From positions 1-60,534 of the forward strand of contig WGGC01000200.1 in the NCBI GenBank assembly GCA_015491905.1: a stretch of 60,534 bases of DNA, given 5' to 3'. The notes below the pieces were generated by a model, which ran no database searches, was not told the DNA's origin, and saw nothing but the letters and a program-made list of their open reading frames with translations. This document shows positions 36,674 through 45,825 of the stretch, one piece after another; the stretch's first letter is position 1, and the number at the start of each line of letters is the position of its first letter. A program made the translations under genes and the position numbers. The DNA is from Bacteroidales bacterium (GTDB lineage Bacteria > Bacteroidota > Bacteroidia > Bacteroidales > F082).

Positions 36674-38746
36674 TTATCTAACTATCAATTTAGCCTTATA
36701 AGTGGAATTATCATCTAGCCTAATTTCAATAAAATACTGGCCTCTGCTTAGTCCCGAACGTAATAATTCTATAGTGTTTCCACGACGTATATACTGAATG
36801 TTTATCCTTCGCATTTGCATATCAAAAACACGAAGTTTTAACTTATGATTTTTTACATCTTCAATATTAATGTTGGTCCTATCAGTCATTGGATTCGGGT
36901 AAATTGTGATATTTCCGGGAGCAAAAGCATCATCAATTCCTGCTCCCACCGACAAGGCCACATCCTGACATACCGGATTTGAAGCACCATACACATTAGA
37001 AGCTATTAGGCAAACATGAAATGTACCCCCTATGGCAGGAAAAGTATGAATAGGATTTTGCTGGCTGCTAGTAGTTGCATTGTCATCAAAATCCCATAAC
37101 CACTGTATTGGTGTATTTGTAGATAAATCAGTAAATTGTACTGTTGGATCTGCCGAAATATCAAAACTAAAGTTGGCCACCGGAGGAATAATAGTAGATA
37201 TGGATACGCTATGGCAAATTGAGTCACTACCTCCACGATTTACTATTTTTAAACATACTTGATAAGTTCCATTGCTGGTATAGGTATGACCGGTATTCTG
37301 TACTTGTGAATATACGCCATCACCAAAATCCCAATAAAAAGTATCCACTACTCCTGTTGATGCATCGGTAAAGAAAATATTAGGTGAATACGTAGTATCT
37401 ATGGTAAAAGCGGCCACTGGTGGCGGTGGCGGTGGATTATAACCCAGTTGAGTTATTGCCCGAAACTGAAAATCAATAATGCCACTAGTTCCATTTGCTG
37501 ACACCCAACCTGAAGCACCATACACAAAAGATCTGCCTCCACTGCCAGGCTCAGTAATCGCTGCCCAAACTACTCCTGAAGGAACGGTATAACCAATAAA
37601 GATATCACCGGTCAAACTATCCAATAAGGTAGAATCGGACCTTAAATCTACTACTGTCATCGCACTGGTATTTTGCAGAGTGGCCGCCGGGAACACTTTC
37701 TTTGGCGGAATAATATCCACACCGGGAACACCTCCAACACTAGTCCACACATGCACAAGCATAGAATCATTTGGACGATTAACATCGGTATAATTTCTTA
37801 TCAGCACAGAAGCAAGTTGTTGATTGCCTCCACCGGGAAGAGTAACTCGTACTGCTGCTCCAGAAGTAGATCCAATGGAATCGACAAAATCTACCTGCCC
37901 ATTATCGTATGATATATAATGACCTGCTATATAGCTAAATGTATCAGTATTAATTGCATTTGCCGCAGCCGAACTATCTACACCACGAAAATAATATTCT
38001 ACCAACGAACCTGCACTATATCGTGGAATGACAAAGGTATAATTAGTTGAAACAATATTCGTTGCACTAATATTCGTAAAAGCTCCTCCATCCACACGAT
38101 AACTCAAAAGAGCTGTGTCAATTCCTGAAATATCAATAAATTGAGCATTTAATGTATTAGGGCCTACACTCCCTTGATAAAATGCGTTGGGAGTATGAAT
38201 AATTAATGGAGCCGCATTATCTACGGTATCACTTGTTATAACAACATCGTCAATATACATTCCATCATAATTTACTGCTCCATCACTATAAAAACGAAAT
38301 CTGATTTTAACGTTAGAATTACCTACGTAGCCTCCTAAACTGTAATTGAACTGAGTCCACACACTCAATGTATCATCATAGCGGTCAAGATTGATCCATG
38401 TGGTACCTCCATCGGGAGAAACATCCAGATACATATAGTCGAAGCCACCTTCTATGGTATATTTACCCCAAAAACTTAATTCTGCCGACAAGGAAGAACT
38501 TAAATCTACTCCTGCCAACATGCTTGAGGAAATATAATTTAAATTGTTAGCGTAGTTGCCATAAGGGCTTTCCGACATGGAATGATTACTCGAATGGTAT
38601 GAGCTTGTTGTTAATCCCCAACTTCCATTCATTACCCAATTGGAGGTTCCTGATTCAAAGTTATCGCTAAATACTATAGATTGCGCTGTAATACTACCGG
38701 TAAAAGCAATCAGGAAAAAAAGTTGTAATAATAATTTCATAAGCAA
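36674..38746 (-). CDS. Secreted multidomain protein with PKD domains and T9SS type A sorting signal
   Basis: A 690-residue secreted protein. After a signal peptide (to about residue 21) comes a jelly-roll-like domain (FSDNFESGTSNWVMNGSWG to YIDDVVI, residues 24-172) of the type seen in immune-inhibitor-A and MAM-like proteins. Two PKD domains follow (FYWDFGDGVYSQVQNTGHTY and WLWDFDDNATTSSQQNPIHT). The C-terminal ~75 residues (ITIYPNPMTDRTNI to YKAKLIVR) are a type A sorting domain for export and surface anchoring through the type IX system. No catalytic site is evident; adhesion or substrate binding is likely. Confidence 0.88.
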   Translation of the reverse strand: MLMKLLLQLFFLIAFTGSITAQSIVFSDNFESGTSNWVMNGSWGLTTSSYHSSNHSMSESPYGNYANNLNYISSSMLAGVDLSSSLSAELSFWGKYTIEGGFDYMYLDVSPDGGTTWINLDRYDDTLSVWTQFNYSLGGYVGNSNVKIRFRFYSDGAVNYDGMYIDDVVITSDTVDNAAPLIIHTPNAFYQGSVGPNTLNAQFIDISGIDTALLSYRVDGGAFTNISATNIVSTNYTFVIPRYSAGSLVEYYFRGVDSSAAANAINTDTFSYIAGHYISYDNGQVDFVDSIGSTSGAAVRVTLPGGGNQQLASVLIRNYTDVNRPNDSMLVHVWTSVGGVPGVDIIPPKKVFPAATLQNTSAMTVVDLRSDSTLLDSLTGDIFIGYTVPSGVVWAAITEPGSGGRSFVYGASGWVSANGTSGIIDFQFRAITQLGYNPPPPPPVAAFTIDTTYSPNIFFTDASTGVVDTFYWDFGDGVYSQVQNTGHTYTSNGTYQVCLKIVNRGGSDSICHSVSISTIIPPVANFSFDISADPTVQFTDLSTNTPIQWLWDFDDNATTSSQQNPIHTFPAIGGTFHVCLIASNVYGASNPVCQDVALSVGAGIDDAFAPGNITIYPNPMTDRTNINIEDVKNHKLKLRVFDMQMRRINIQYIRRGNTIELLRSGLSRGQYFIEIRLDDNSTYKAKLIVR

Positions 38747-39000
38747 GATTTTAGTAAAAGTGAATAATTTAAAAAAACCTTTATTTACGATTTAACAATC
38801 ATAAAATCTAAAGGCGACTCAAAGATACTAAATTTTATAACATTCTAAGGTCATGCCTCCAAATTATTTAACTTTTTATTGTACACCTCCTTTTAGTTGC
38901 AAGAAAGTTTACAACCCTTAAATTATGAGTAGAATATACTGACATAAAGGTCGACAAAGCAGCATAGTACTATTTATTACCTTTGCTTTTTTTTCATAAG

Positions 39001-40581
39001 ATGCAGACAGTTAACAATACCCCTTTAAAAAAACACATATCATTTGAGTACACAAGTTTTGATAGAGTGGTTTTACGAGGATATGTTCAACAGTTATTTG
39101 TAGAAGGTTCTGTTATACAATTATTGCGTAATTTAGGTTTTAAAAGCCATAGCAATGGTGTTATGAGAATTCTGACTGATAAATTAAATGCTCACATCAA
39201 AAAGACATCTGAAAAACTAGGTGTTACAATACATTGGTGGAGTACAAAAGAGAAAAATCAATATCATTCAAAGATTAATTTTATCCAGGACCATTATAAA
39301 GAAGAACTAACAAAGAAGAACAAAAAAAGTAAAGTAATAGCAATAATTAAGTCTGTAGAAAATACAAGAACATTTGAGACTAAAAACATTAAAACCAAAG
39401 AAGGCAAAAACTTCTCTAAGATGTATTCATTAAACAAATTTGTCAGTCACTACTACATTTACATTGACGATGAAAAACTTGGGCTTTGCTATCTCAAAAT
39501 AGCATCCTACCTTCCTTTTGTCAGTGAATTTTACTTTAATGGGCATAATTTCTTAAAAAAACAATTCGATTTAAATGGCAAAGGATACACAATGAAAGAC
39601 AACTCTTTTACCAAAATAAAAGATTTAGAAATACTAAATAATTTGGCTAAGAATTTTCAGCCAAGTATTGCCATCAAGAGAGTAAAACATTGGATGGATA
39701 TCTTTTTTAAGTTTGACCAAGGACAAAAATCAACACGTTCAAAACTTTTACATCACAATTGGTTTACTTTTCAAACAGAAATTGCTACAAATCTTATATT
39801 TAAATTTGCCAAATCATATTTTGACAGAATACTTGCAAAATACCATACTATCGGATTGCCCGATAAGTTGACTGAAATATTCAGTCTTTCACGTAAAAAG
39901 ACAAATAGCAAGACGACACAGAATATATTTAAAACACAAGCTGTAATAAAGCATTGGTTAGAAAAAAACTCAATAAAATGTTACAATAAAAGCGGCTGTT
40001 TACTTCGAGTTGAAACCACAATTAACAAACCGGACTTGCCCGGTTTAAAGCTGAAAAAGCCAGCCATCAATCTGATGGCATATTATTGGTATGGGCTCAG
40101 TAGTAACAGTCGCTATATTGAAACAATATCTGATATTGATATTTCCATTTTAGATGAAAAGCTTTTTAGAAAATATCAAGATACTGTACTAAATCACAAA
40201 GGGGTAAAAATACCAGCTCCCGATTTAAGAAAAGAACATCAGGTAGATTTTATTAAGGCATTATTATCATCTGTTAATCGTTCTTTGGGATTCAGAAGCA
40301 AAGATTTGAAGCTATTATTAGGAGAAAACTGGAAAACTGCAAAAATTGCCTATGAATTGCGGAAATTAAGAGAGCGAGGAGCAGTAAAAAAGCTTCAATC
40401 TTCTCATTACTACCAACTTACAAAAGAAGGTTTTGTTTGGATTTTTTACTCATTTTTCAATTCCAAACATATGTTAAAGCCTTTATTATCTGGTAGTTAC
40501 TCTAATAGTAATATTTCAAACCCTGAGCAAGCATCAATTATTGAGGGTGCTTACTCCGATATAAAAAGGCTGTATCTTTGA
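39001..40581 (+). CDS. Large uncharacterised protein, possibly element-encoded
   Basis: A 526-residue soluble basic protein from the ATG that begins MQTVNNTPLKK; a TACCTTTG box at about 38971 supports this start, while an upstream TTG overlaps the promoter. I recall a widespread family of unknown function, often in several copies per genome, that shares FDRVVLRGYVQQLF, FYFNGHNFLKKQ, RVKHWMDIFF and a LLRVETTINKPDLPGLK segment. The C-terminal ~110 residues look like a winged helix (KDLKLLLGENWKTAKIAYELRKLRERGAVKKL). Repeated occurrence would fit a transposase or other mobile-element protein, but no catalytic motif is evident. The function is unknown. Confidence 0.6.
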   Translation: MQTVNNTPLKKHISFEYTSFDRVVLRGYVQQLFVEGSVIQLLRNLGFKSHSNGVMRILTDKLNAHIKKTSEKLGVTIHWWSTKEKNQYHSKINFIQDHYKEELTKKNKKSKVIAIIKSVENTRTFETKNIKTKEGKNFSKMYSLNKFVSHYYIYIDDEKLGLCYLKIASYLPFVSEFYFNGHNFLKKQFDLNGKGYTMKDNSFTKIKDLEILNNLAKNFQPSIAIKRVKHWMDIFFKFDQGQKSTRSKLLHHNWFTFQTEIATNLIFKFAKSYFDRILAKYHTIGLPDKLTEIFSLSRKKTNSKTTQNIFKTQAVIKHWLEKNSIKCYNKSGCLLRVETTINKPDLPGLKLKKPAINLMAYYWYGLSSNSRYIETISDIDISILDEKLFRKYQDTVLNHKGVKIPAPDLRKEHQVDFIKALLSSVNRSLGFRSKDLKLLLGENWKTAKIAYELRKLRERGAVKKLQSSHYYQLTKEGFVWIFYSFFNSKHMLKPLLSGSYSNSNISNPEQASIIEGAYSDIKRLYL

Positions 40582-40621
40582 TTATGTCTGAATTTAAGCT
40601 AATTTCGTAAACAGAAAAAAA

Positions 40622-40660
40622 CGTGAATTTTATTTACGTTTTTGAAAAGTTAAAACATAC
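40622..40660 (+). repeat. Copy of a ~38 bp sequence also present at 23732-23768
   Basis: CGTGAATTTTATTTACGTTT and the following bases to AAAACATA match the earlier copy with a few changes. It lies about 40 bases after the uncharacterised gene, where an element end would be expected. Confidence 0.45.
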
Positions 40661-40761
40661 AGCTAACACTTTTAAAAGCTAAAATGACTTTCTGTTTCTA
40701 TTTACAACGCATTACATTCAATTGCTCCCCAAAAAAAATCAAACAACTAATATAGTATGAT

Positions 40762-41535
40762 TCAATTCAGTTGGTCTTTTAAATAAGCATACCACTGCTC
40801 CATTCCTTCTCCTGTAGTGGCAGAAACCTCATAAAATACTAAGTGATGATTAATGAGCAAAGCATTATCCTTAAAGCTTTTAACATCAAAATTAACATAG
40901 GGTAATAAATCTATTTTGTTAATAATACAAATATCAGAAGTACTAAACATATCCGGGTATTTCAAGGGTTTATCATCCCCTTCGGTAACACTTAGGATCA
41001 CTATTCTATCCTTTTCTCCTAATTTAAAAAGAGCAGGACAAACTAGATTTCCTACATTCTCAATAAAGAGTATCGAATTTTTTTTAGGTTTTAATTCCTG
41101 AACAGCCTTTTTAATCATCTCACCATCGAGATGACATGCCTGTCCTGTATTTATTTGAATCACAGGTGTATTGGTAGCATCTATTCTATTGGCATCCTGC
41201 ATCGTTTGCTGATCCCCTTCTATTACACTAAAATTGACGCCCACCGACAAATCCGTAAGCGTACGCTCCAGTAATGATGTTTTACCCTATCCGGGTGAGC
41301 TTACCAAATTAAGTGCAATAATGTTATTTTCCTGAAAAAAAATTTCATTCTCTTCTGCCAATGAAGTGTTTGCTTGTAAGATATCTTTCTCCAGTTGAAT
41401 AATTTTATTACTTTTATCACCGGAATGATGAGAATGATCTAAAGCCAATTCCATCCCGGTAATCTGCCTGGGCTTTCCACCCGGCTTTCGCAGCAATAAC
41501 TGCTTTGTTGTTCCGCAACCGCAAGTTGTACACAT
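40762..41535 (-). pseudogene. hypB: hypB, nickel-inserting GTPase, interrupted by an amber codon in the P-loop
   Basis: Reading through one stop gives a normal ~257-residue HypB. Residues 1-82 contain the N-terminal metal-binding CTTCGCG and end NLVSSPG; codon 83 is TAG (41287-41289); the frame resumes GKTSLLERTLTDL. The stop therefore replaces the X in the Walker A motif SSPGxGKT, normally Ser or Ala. A serine TCG codon is one base from TAG. Downstream motifs are intact: VIEGDQQTMQDA, NTGQACHLDG, FIENVGNLVCP, INKIDLLPY, VSATTGEG. No frameshift or other damage is seen, so the loss is recent, a sequencing error, or bypassed by suppression. A separate downstream start (MSVGVNF) would lack the P-loop. 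Confidence 0.85.
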
Positions 41536-41556
41536 AATAGTTGATTTTTTTAATGG

Positions 41557-41901
41557 TTAATCTTCATAAGTTAATGCTTTTATCTTTAATTCTTTCCCCT
41601 GAATAAGTTCATTAAACAAACTATTACAATGGGGACAAGTATCATATAAATTAGCAATGGCAAACACAGCCCCGCAATCTTGACATTTTGCTTTAGCTTC
41701 AACCCAATTTATTTTTCTTTTTGCGGAGTTTAACACACTCCCTTTTACCCCCTGTGGCCATGCAAAATCAAGTGCTTCTTGCACTATTCCACTTTGGCTA
41801 CCAATCTCTAATTCTATGGTTGAAAAACTTGAAATATTAAGCTTCTCAGCTTCCGCCTTTGCAATATCTACAATACTTATTACTATGGATAACTCATGCA
41901 T
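41557..41901 (-). CDS. hypA: Hydrogenase nickel incorporation protein HypA
   Basis: A 114-residue metallochaperone with the nickel-binding N-terminus MHELSIV (His2) and a zinc ribbon CQDCGAVF and CPHCNSLF. It delivers nickel together with HypB for [NiFe] hydrogenase or urease maturation. It precedes hypB by 21 bases on the same strand. No hydrogenase structural gene or hypCDEF is in the window, so its client enzyme is elsewhere or lost. Confidence 0.93.
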   Translation of the reverse strand: MHELSIVISIVDIAKAEAEKLNISSFSTIELEIGSQSGIVQEALDFAWPQGVKGSVLNSAKRKINWVEAKAKCQDCGAVFAIANLYDTCPHCNSLFNELIQGKELKIKALTYED

Positions 41902-42522
41902 GATTCTATTGTTATTTAGATAACAAATGTAATTGTATTTTCCATACTATTTAATAATCACTTCCACCTCAATTAGCATAAATACATTGAGATTTATCAT
42001 TCTGCATCATTAATATCAGATAAAGAATTCTATATCATATTGTTAGTATTCTATGAAAATACAGAATAAAATTCTCAATTTAGTCACCATAAAATAAAAA
42101 GGGAAAGAATTTATGCAATTTATGATGGTTAAATTGGTATAAAATGGCTCAAAACAAACCTATTGTAGGTAAGGAATAAACTTATATTCTTATTTTTAAA
42201 AGGAGAACCCAAAGAGGGAATTCCTTCTTACCTAAGCCCCCTTTGGATTTCCCCTTTTCTGAAAAAGGGAAATAATATTTCGATTGATATTCAGAGTATT
42301 AACCTATATATATTTTACCCTTAAGCCAGAGGGGCTCTTCCTTTTTGTCTTGAAACAAAAAGGAAGTACTAACATTAAACTAGAACTAATCAAGTATTTT
42401 TGACGGCCAACAATGATTTAGTTTATTTATTCCAACAAATATTTTTATTGCCATTAAACCTTTTTCAATAAAAACTGTCCTCTATAGGAGTGAAATTATT
42501 AAATATATATAATCTTTAATTT
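41902..42522. other. Intergenic region with hairpin repeats
   Basis: No gene is supported. At 42196-42275 there is a repeat (AAAGGAGAACCCAAAGAGGG and CCCCTTTTCTGAAAAAGGG) related to those at 54767-54790 and 54891-54961. A further hairpin (CTTCCTTTTTGTC / AAACAAAAAGGAAG) lies at about 42339-42366. Confidence 0.5.
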
Positions 42523-42963
42523 ATGAAAATAAAACATTACGTATTTTCCAGTATTCTATTAGTATTAATGGGCTTAAGTTTTATGTCCTTTAACAAGGGT
42601 AACCAATGGAACCTCTATAAACAGAGTAAAGGAATTCAGATATATTATAAACTTACTAATTGTGACGATATTAAGAATGGACTCTTTCAAAATTACATTC
42701 TTTATAAAGTGGTAAATACAACCAACTACAATGTAGATATCAGCTGGAAAAACGAAGTGTGGTATAACAATCACTGCACAACTTGTGGACAAAATAAGGA
42801 AAACAAGAGAGTTAAACTCCAGTTAAAAGCAAACGAAACAATAATTGGAGATTGCAAAAACTCAAATTTAAGCCTATTTGCAGAATATAAAAACCATCCC
42901 AAGGTTGACAAACTAACTAAATTTGAGATTATTGATTTAAGCATTAAAATAGCATTGAAATGA
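42523..42963 (+). CDS. Small exported protein of unknown function
   Basis: A 146-residue protein with an N-terminal hydrophobic signal or anchor (HYVFSSILLVLMGLSFMSF). The mature part has paired cysteines, HCTTCGQNK, and one downstream cysteine, DCKNSN, within a beta-rich domain (IQIYYKLTNCDDIKNG, YNVDISWKNEVWYNN). It overlaps the following T9SS protein gene by four bases (ATGA), so the two are translated together. I do not recognise the family. It may be an accessory of the secreted partner. Confidence 0.65.
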   Translation: MKIKHYVFSSILLVLMGLSFMSFNKGNQWNLYKQSKGIQIYYKLTNCDDIKNGLFQNYILYKVVNTTNYNVDISWKNEVWYNNHCTTCGQNKENKRVKLQLKANETIIGDCKNSNLSLFAEYKNHPKVDKLTKFEIIDLSIKIALK

Positions 42964-44864
42964 GAAAAAACAGTATAACATTAAGCATTATAGCATTCTT
43001 CCTTACTGCTTTTAATACGCTATCCGAAGCACAGTGTGATATTACAGCCGTTGCTTATCCAATGACTGTTTGTGCCGGAGATCAGGTAATTCTAACTTCC
43101 TCTGGAAGTTGTGGCTATTTAATGAATAACCATTTCAATAACAATTCCATTGGTTCAGGTTGGAGCAGTACAGCCGCTAACCCTGTTTTTAATAATCCCT
43201 GTGGACCGGGGCCCAACGGACCCTATCTTTGGGTTGGTACAACAGCATCATCACAACGAACTCTTACTACCAATAATTATGACGTATCTGTAGGTGGTTG
43301 TACATTGAAATGGGATATGCGGTATGGAAGAGTTCAAGGCCAAGGCCCATGCGAAGATCCCGATGCCGCAAATGAGGGTGTTCACATGCAATATTCCACC
43401 AATAATGGTAGCACATGGACTGACTTTCCAGGACCTAATATTGAACCCTCAGGACCAAATTCTATCAACGGACCATTCTTTACTTCCACCTATGGATCAG
43501 GAGGTTACTGGCAACCATATTCTAGCCAAACACAACAAAATAATAGTTCGCTATACTATTGGCACACTTATAAATGTACTGTTCCTCCGGTTGCCTCAAC
43601 AACGAGCACTAAATTTCGATGGGCTCAATTAGCGAATAGTAGTCAAGGATGGGATGCTTGGGGTATTGACGAAGTTGGTATCACTTGCCCTAATCCATTA
43701 ACACATGTACAGTGGTCAACAGGAGATACTGTCTTTAATCCCGGGCAAATAACATTGGCCCCAAGACCAAATAATTTAGGCTATGATACTTGTTTTATTG
43801 TTCATATTTGGGATACACTAAATCTAAATGGGGCTTATGATACCGTTTGTATTCATGTACTTCCCATACCTACTGCTGATTTCACCGCCGATACCAATAT
43901 ATGTGAATATGACAGTACACTGCTCCATTTCATAGGAAGCGCCGACAGCAGCGCCGTCTTTACTTGGAGCTTAAACGGTCAAAATACATACAACAGAGGT
44001 TCTTTGGATACTTTACTGCCCACGGGGATATATTCTACTCAACTTACAATAAATCAAGGAGGATGTATGGCTACATCGGCAATAACAACTATTCATGTAA
44101 ATCCTAAACCCCTACTCTCTTTTTCATCTGATAAGTTTGAAGGTTGCGCACCCCTTACTCCCACTTTTACTAATTATAGCATTCCTACTAATTCTACTTT
44201 TACTTGGAATTTTGGCAATGGAGACACTCTTATCAATAACTCACCAACCTATACATATAATGACGCAGGTACATATACTGTTACTTTAAGTGGAATAACT
44301 CAACAATCATGTATTGACACACTTGTACTTTACAACCTAATTCATGTATATCCAAATCCAACAGCTAATTTCCTTATCACCCCATCAGTAACCAATGTAG
44401 ATAATCCTACAGTTCAGTTTACCGATATGTCCTCAAATAATGTCAGCTCATGGTATTGGAATTTTGGTAATGGCGATAGTTCCACAACACAGAACCCTAA
44501 CTATACTTATGCTGCCGATGGCAAAAATTATACTGTCTGGCTATACGTAAAAACAGACAAAGGGTGCATTGATTCCACCTCTTTGATTGTGAGGATAATA
44601 GTTGATAAAATAGAAGTCCCCAATGTAATTACTCCCAATGGCGATGGCGTTAATGATGTTTTCACTATTAAAAACATTGAAGCCGTTGAGTCTTCAACTG
44701 TTCTAATTTTTGACCGTTGGGGTAAGAAAATATTTGAATCTCATAATTACAAAAATGATTGGGACGGTGGAAATGCTGCCGATGGAACTTATTTCTACGT
44801 AATTAAGTACAGCAGTTTCTTAAAAAGCTATGAGAAATCAGGTACTTTAACCATTCTCCATTAA
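42960..44864 (+). CDS. Secreted PKD-domain protein with type B sorting (gliding motility C-terminal) domain
   Basis: A 634-residue secreted protein. Signal peptide to about residue 24 (LSEAQ). The N-terminal region (about 45-240) is a cysteine- and glycine-rich beta domain (NNHFNNNSIGSGWSS, WDAWGIDEVGITCPN). Two PKD domains follow (FTWNFGNGDTLINNSPTYTY and WYWNFGNGDSSTTQNPNYTY). The C-terminal domain VPNVITPNGDGVNDVF to DGTYFYVIKY is the type B, CHU-type, type IX sorting domain. Such proteins are released or attached to the cell surface and often act in adhesion. A strong terminator follows. Confidence 0.9.
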   Translation: MRKNSITLSIIAFFLTAFNTLSEAQCDITAVAYPMTVCAGDQVILTSSGSCGYLMNNHFNNNSIGSGWSSTAANPVFNNPCGPGPNGPYLWVGTTASSQRTLTTNNYDVSVGGCTLKWDMRYGRVQGQGPCEDPDAANEGVHMQYSTNNGSTWTDFPGPNIEPSGPNSINGPFFTSTYGSGGYWQPYSSQTQQNNSSLYYWHTYKCTVPPVASTTSTKFRWAQLANSSQGWDAWGIDEVGITCPNPLTHVQWSTGDTVFNPGQITLAPRPNNLGYDTCFIVHIWDTLNLNGAYDTVCIHVLPIPTADFTADTNICEYDSTLLHFIGSADSSAVFTWSLNGQNTYNRGSLDTLLPTGIYSTQLTINQGGCMATSAITTIHVNPKPLLSFSSDKFEGCAPLTPTFTNYSIPTNSTFTWNFGNGDTLINNSPTYTYNDAGTYTVTLSGITQQSCIDTLVLYNLIHVYPNPTANFLITPSVTNVDNPTVQFTDMSSNNVSSWYWNFGNGDSSTTQNPNYTYAADGKNYTVWLYVKTDKGCIDSTSLIVRIIVDKIEVPNVITPNGDGVNDVFTIKNIEAVESSTVLIFDRWGKKIFESHNYKNDWDGGNAADGTYFYVIKYSSFLKSYEKSGTLTILH

Positions 44865-44885
44865 ATTATTATAGCCCATACTTTT

Positions 44886-44917
44886 AAAAAAGCCTTGAGA
44901 TGCCTCAAGGCTTTTTT
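44886..44917. terminator. Bidirectional terminator
   Basis: AAAAAGCCTTGAG and CTCAAGGCTTTTT form a 13 bp stem with a four-base loop, flanked by an A-run and a T-run. It ends the T9SS gene on the plus strand and could also serve the minus-strand XRE gene. Confidence 0.85.
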
Positions 44918-45035
44918 TATATCCAATTGCACTCCATATTGTTACCTAAGACTCTTATTAATAACACATTCCCATAAAATAGCTAATCCAAAATTTCAAT
45001 TAACAGATTACCTTCATCAAATGCCCCTGCTCTAT

Positions 45036-45503
45036 TTATTTGGGGCAATAGTTTTCAAAACTTCCATCAGAATAAAAAATAACAATCCGCTCTATACCTT
45101 TAGCCTCTCGCTTATCACGCAGCTTGGTATTTTTAGCTTTTCGCTTATCCGATTCTTTAATCATTTCCTCTTTGCTAGGTAATACTTCCCTTGCCAAAGC
45201 TGCTTTAGTAGTGGATATCTTTTTATTTAACGTATCCAAGGAAGTGTGAACCTGCTGACCTAATTCGCTTCTTTCAGCGGATGTTTCGCCCCTTGCTGCC
45301 CTTACGTCTCCCTGACCGCTTATTAGCCAATTACTATCTATTTGAGGAAATTCTTTTAATATCTTCACAATATAATCGAGGCTCGCCTTGTTACGCCCTG
45401 AAAGCACATGCGACAAACCGGAGCGCGCAACTCCAATCTTGTCAGCAAATTGAGCAGCAGACAAGCTATTCTGCTCCATTATGGTTTTAATACGCTCTTT
45501 CAT
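45036..45503 (-). CDS. XRE-family transcriptional regulator
   Basis: A 155-residue protein. The N-terminal helix-turn-helix (LSAAQFADKIGVARSGLSHVLSGRNKASLDYIVKIL, residues 14-49) belongs to the XRE/Cro type. It is followed by a variable linker and a basic helical C-terminal part (SDKRKAKNTKLRDKREAK) ending RIVIFYSDGSFENYCPK, a pattern common in Bacteroidales. A large palindrome about 800 bases upstream (46302-46337) is a possible, untested, operator. No prophage genes are adjacent. Confidence 0.85.
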   Translation of the reverse strand: MKERIKTIMEQNSLSAAQFADKIGVARSGLSHVLSGRNKASLDYIVKILKEFPQIDSNWLISGQGDVRAARGETSAERSELGQQVHTSLDTLNKKISTTKAALAREVLPSKEEMIKESDKRKAKNTKLRDKREAKGIERIVIFYSDGSFENYCPK

Positions 45504-45535
45504 AAGTATATCTATTTTATAATAAGTACTTCAAA

Positions 45536-45825
45536 AACTAAATAAGGTCTGCTAAAAAGCTCAGAAACTATGTGTTGAACCTGTCGAAACGTGCATCTGT
45601 TTTTTTTGATTTCTGAGGTGTAGATGCATAAGAATACTTCAAGACGAAGACGCTAAAAAAGATTTGTGCTTCTGAGTAACAAAAGATTGCTTTTACAAGC
45701 TTTAATAATTGCACAGATTTTATACAATTATGCTCGAAAACCTTGCACTTATTATGCGGAATACATTTATAAATATCCATAGGTTAGTATTTTATGTCCT
45801 TTTCAGTAGATCCTAAATAAGCTAC
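45536..45825 (-). mobile_element. MITE-like, IS-derived element (copy B)
   Basis: Read on the minus strand, the ~290 bp segment starts near TTATTTAGGATCTACTGAAA, continues ATATTTATAAATGTATTCCG and ends TTTTTAGCAGACCTTATTTA, so its ends are imperfect inverted repeats of each other. The left part matches 24104-24190. No transposase is encoded; it looks like a deletion derivative of an insertion sequence. Confidence 0.55.

Noticed and set aside
40762-41535. Pyrrolysine or programmed read-through explaining the hypB TAG
   Set aside because: No pyl genes or suppressor tRNA are visible in the window, and a Walker A loop is an unlikely site for a recoded residue. Kept only as a remote alternative to mutation or sequencing error.
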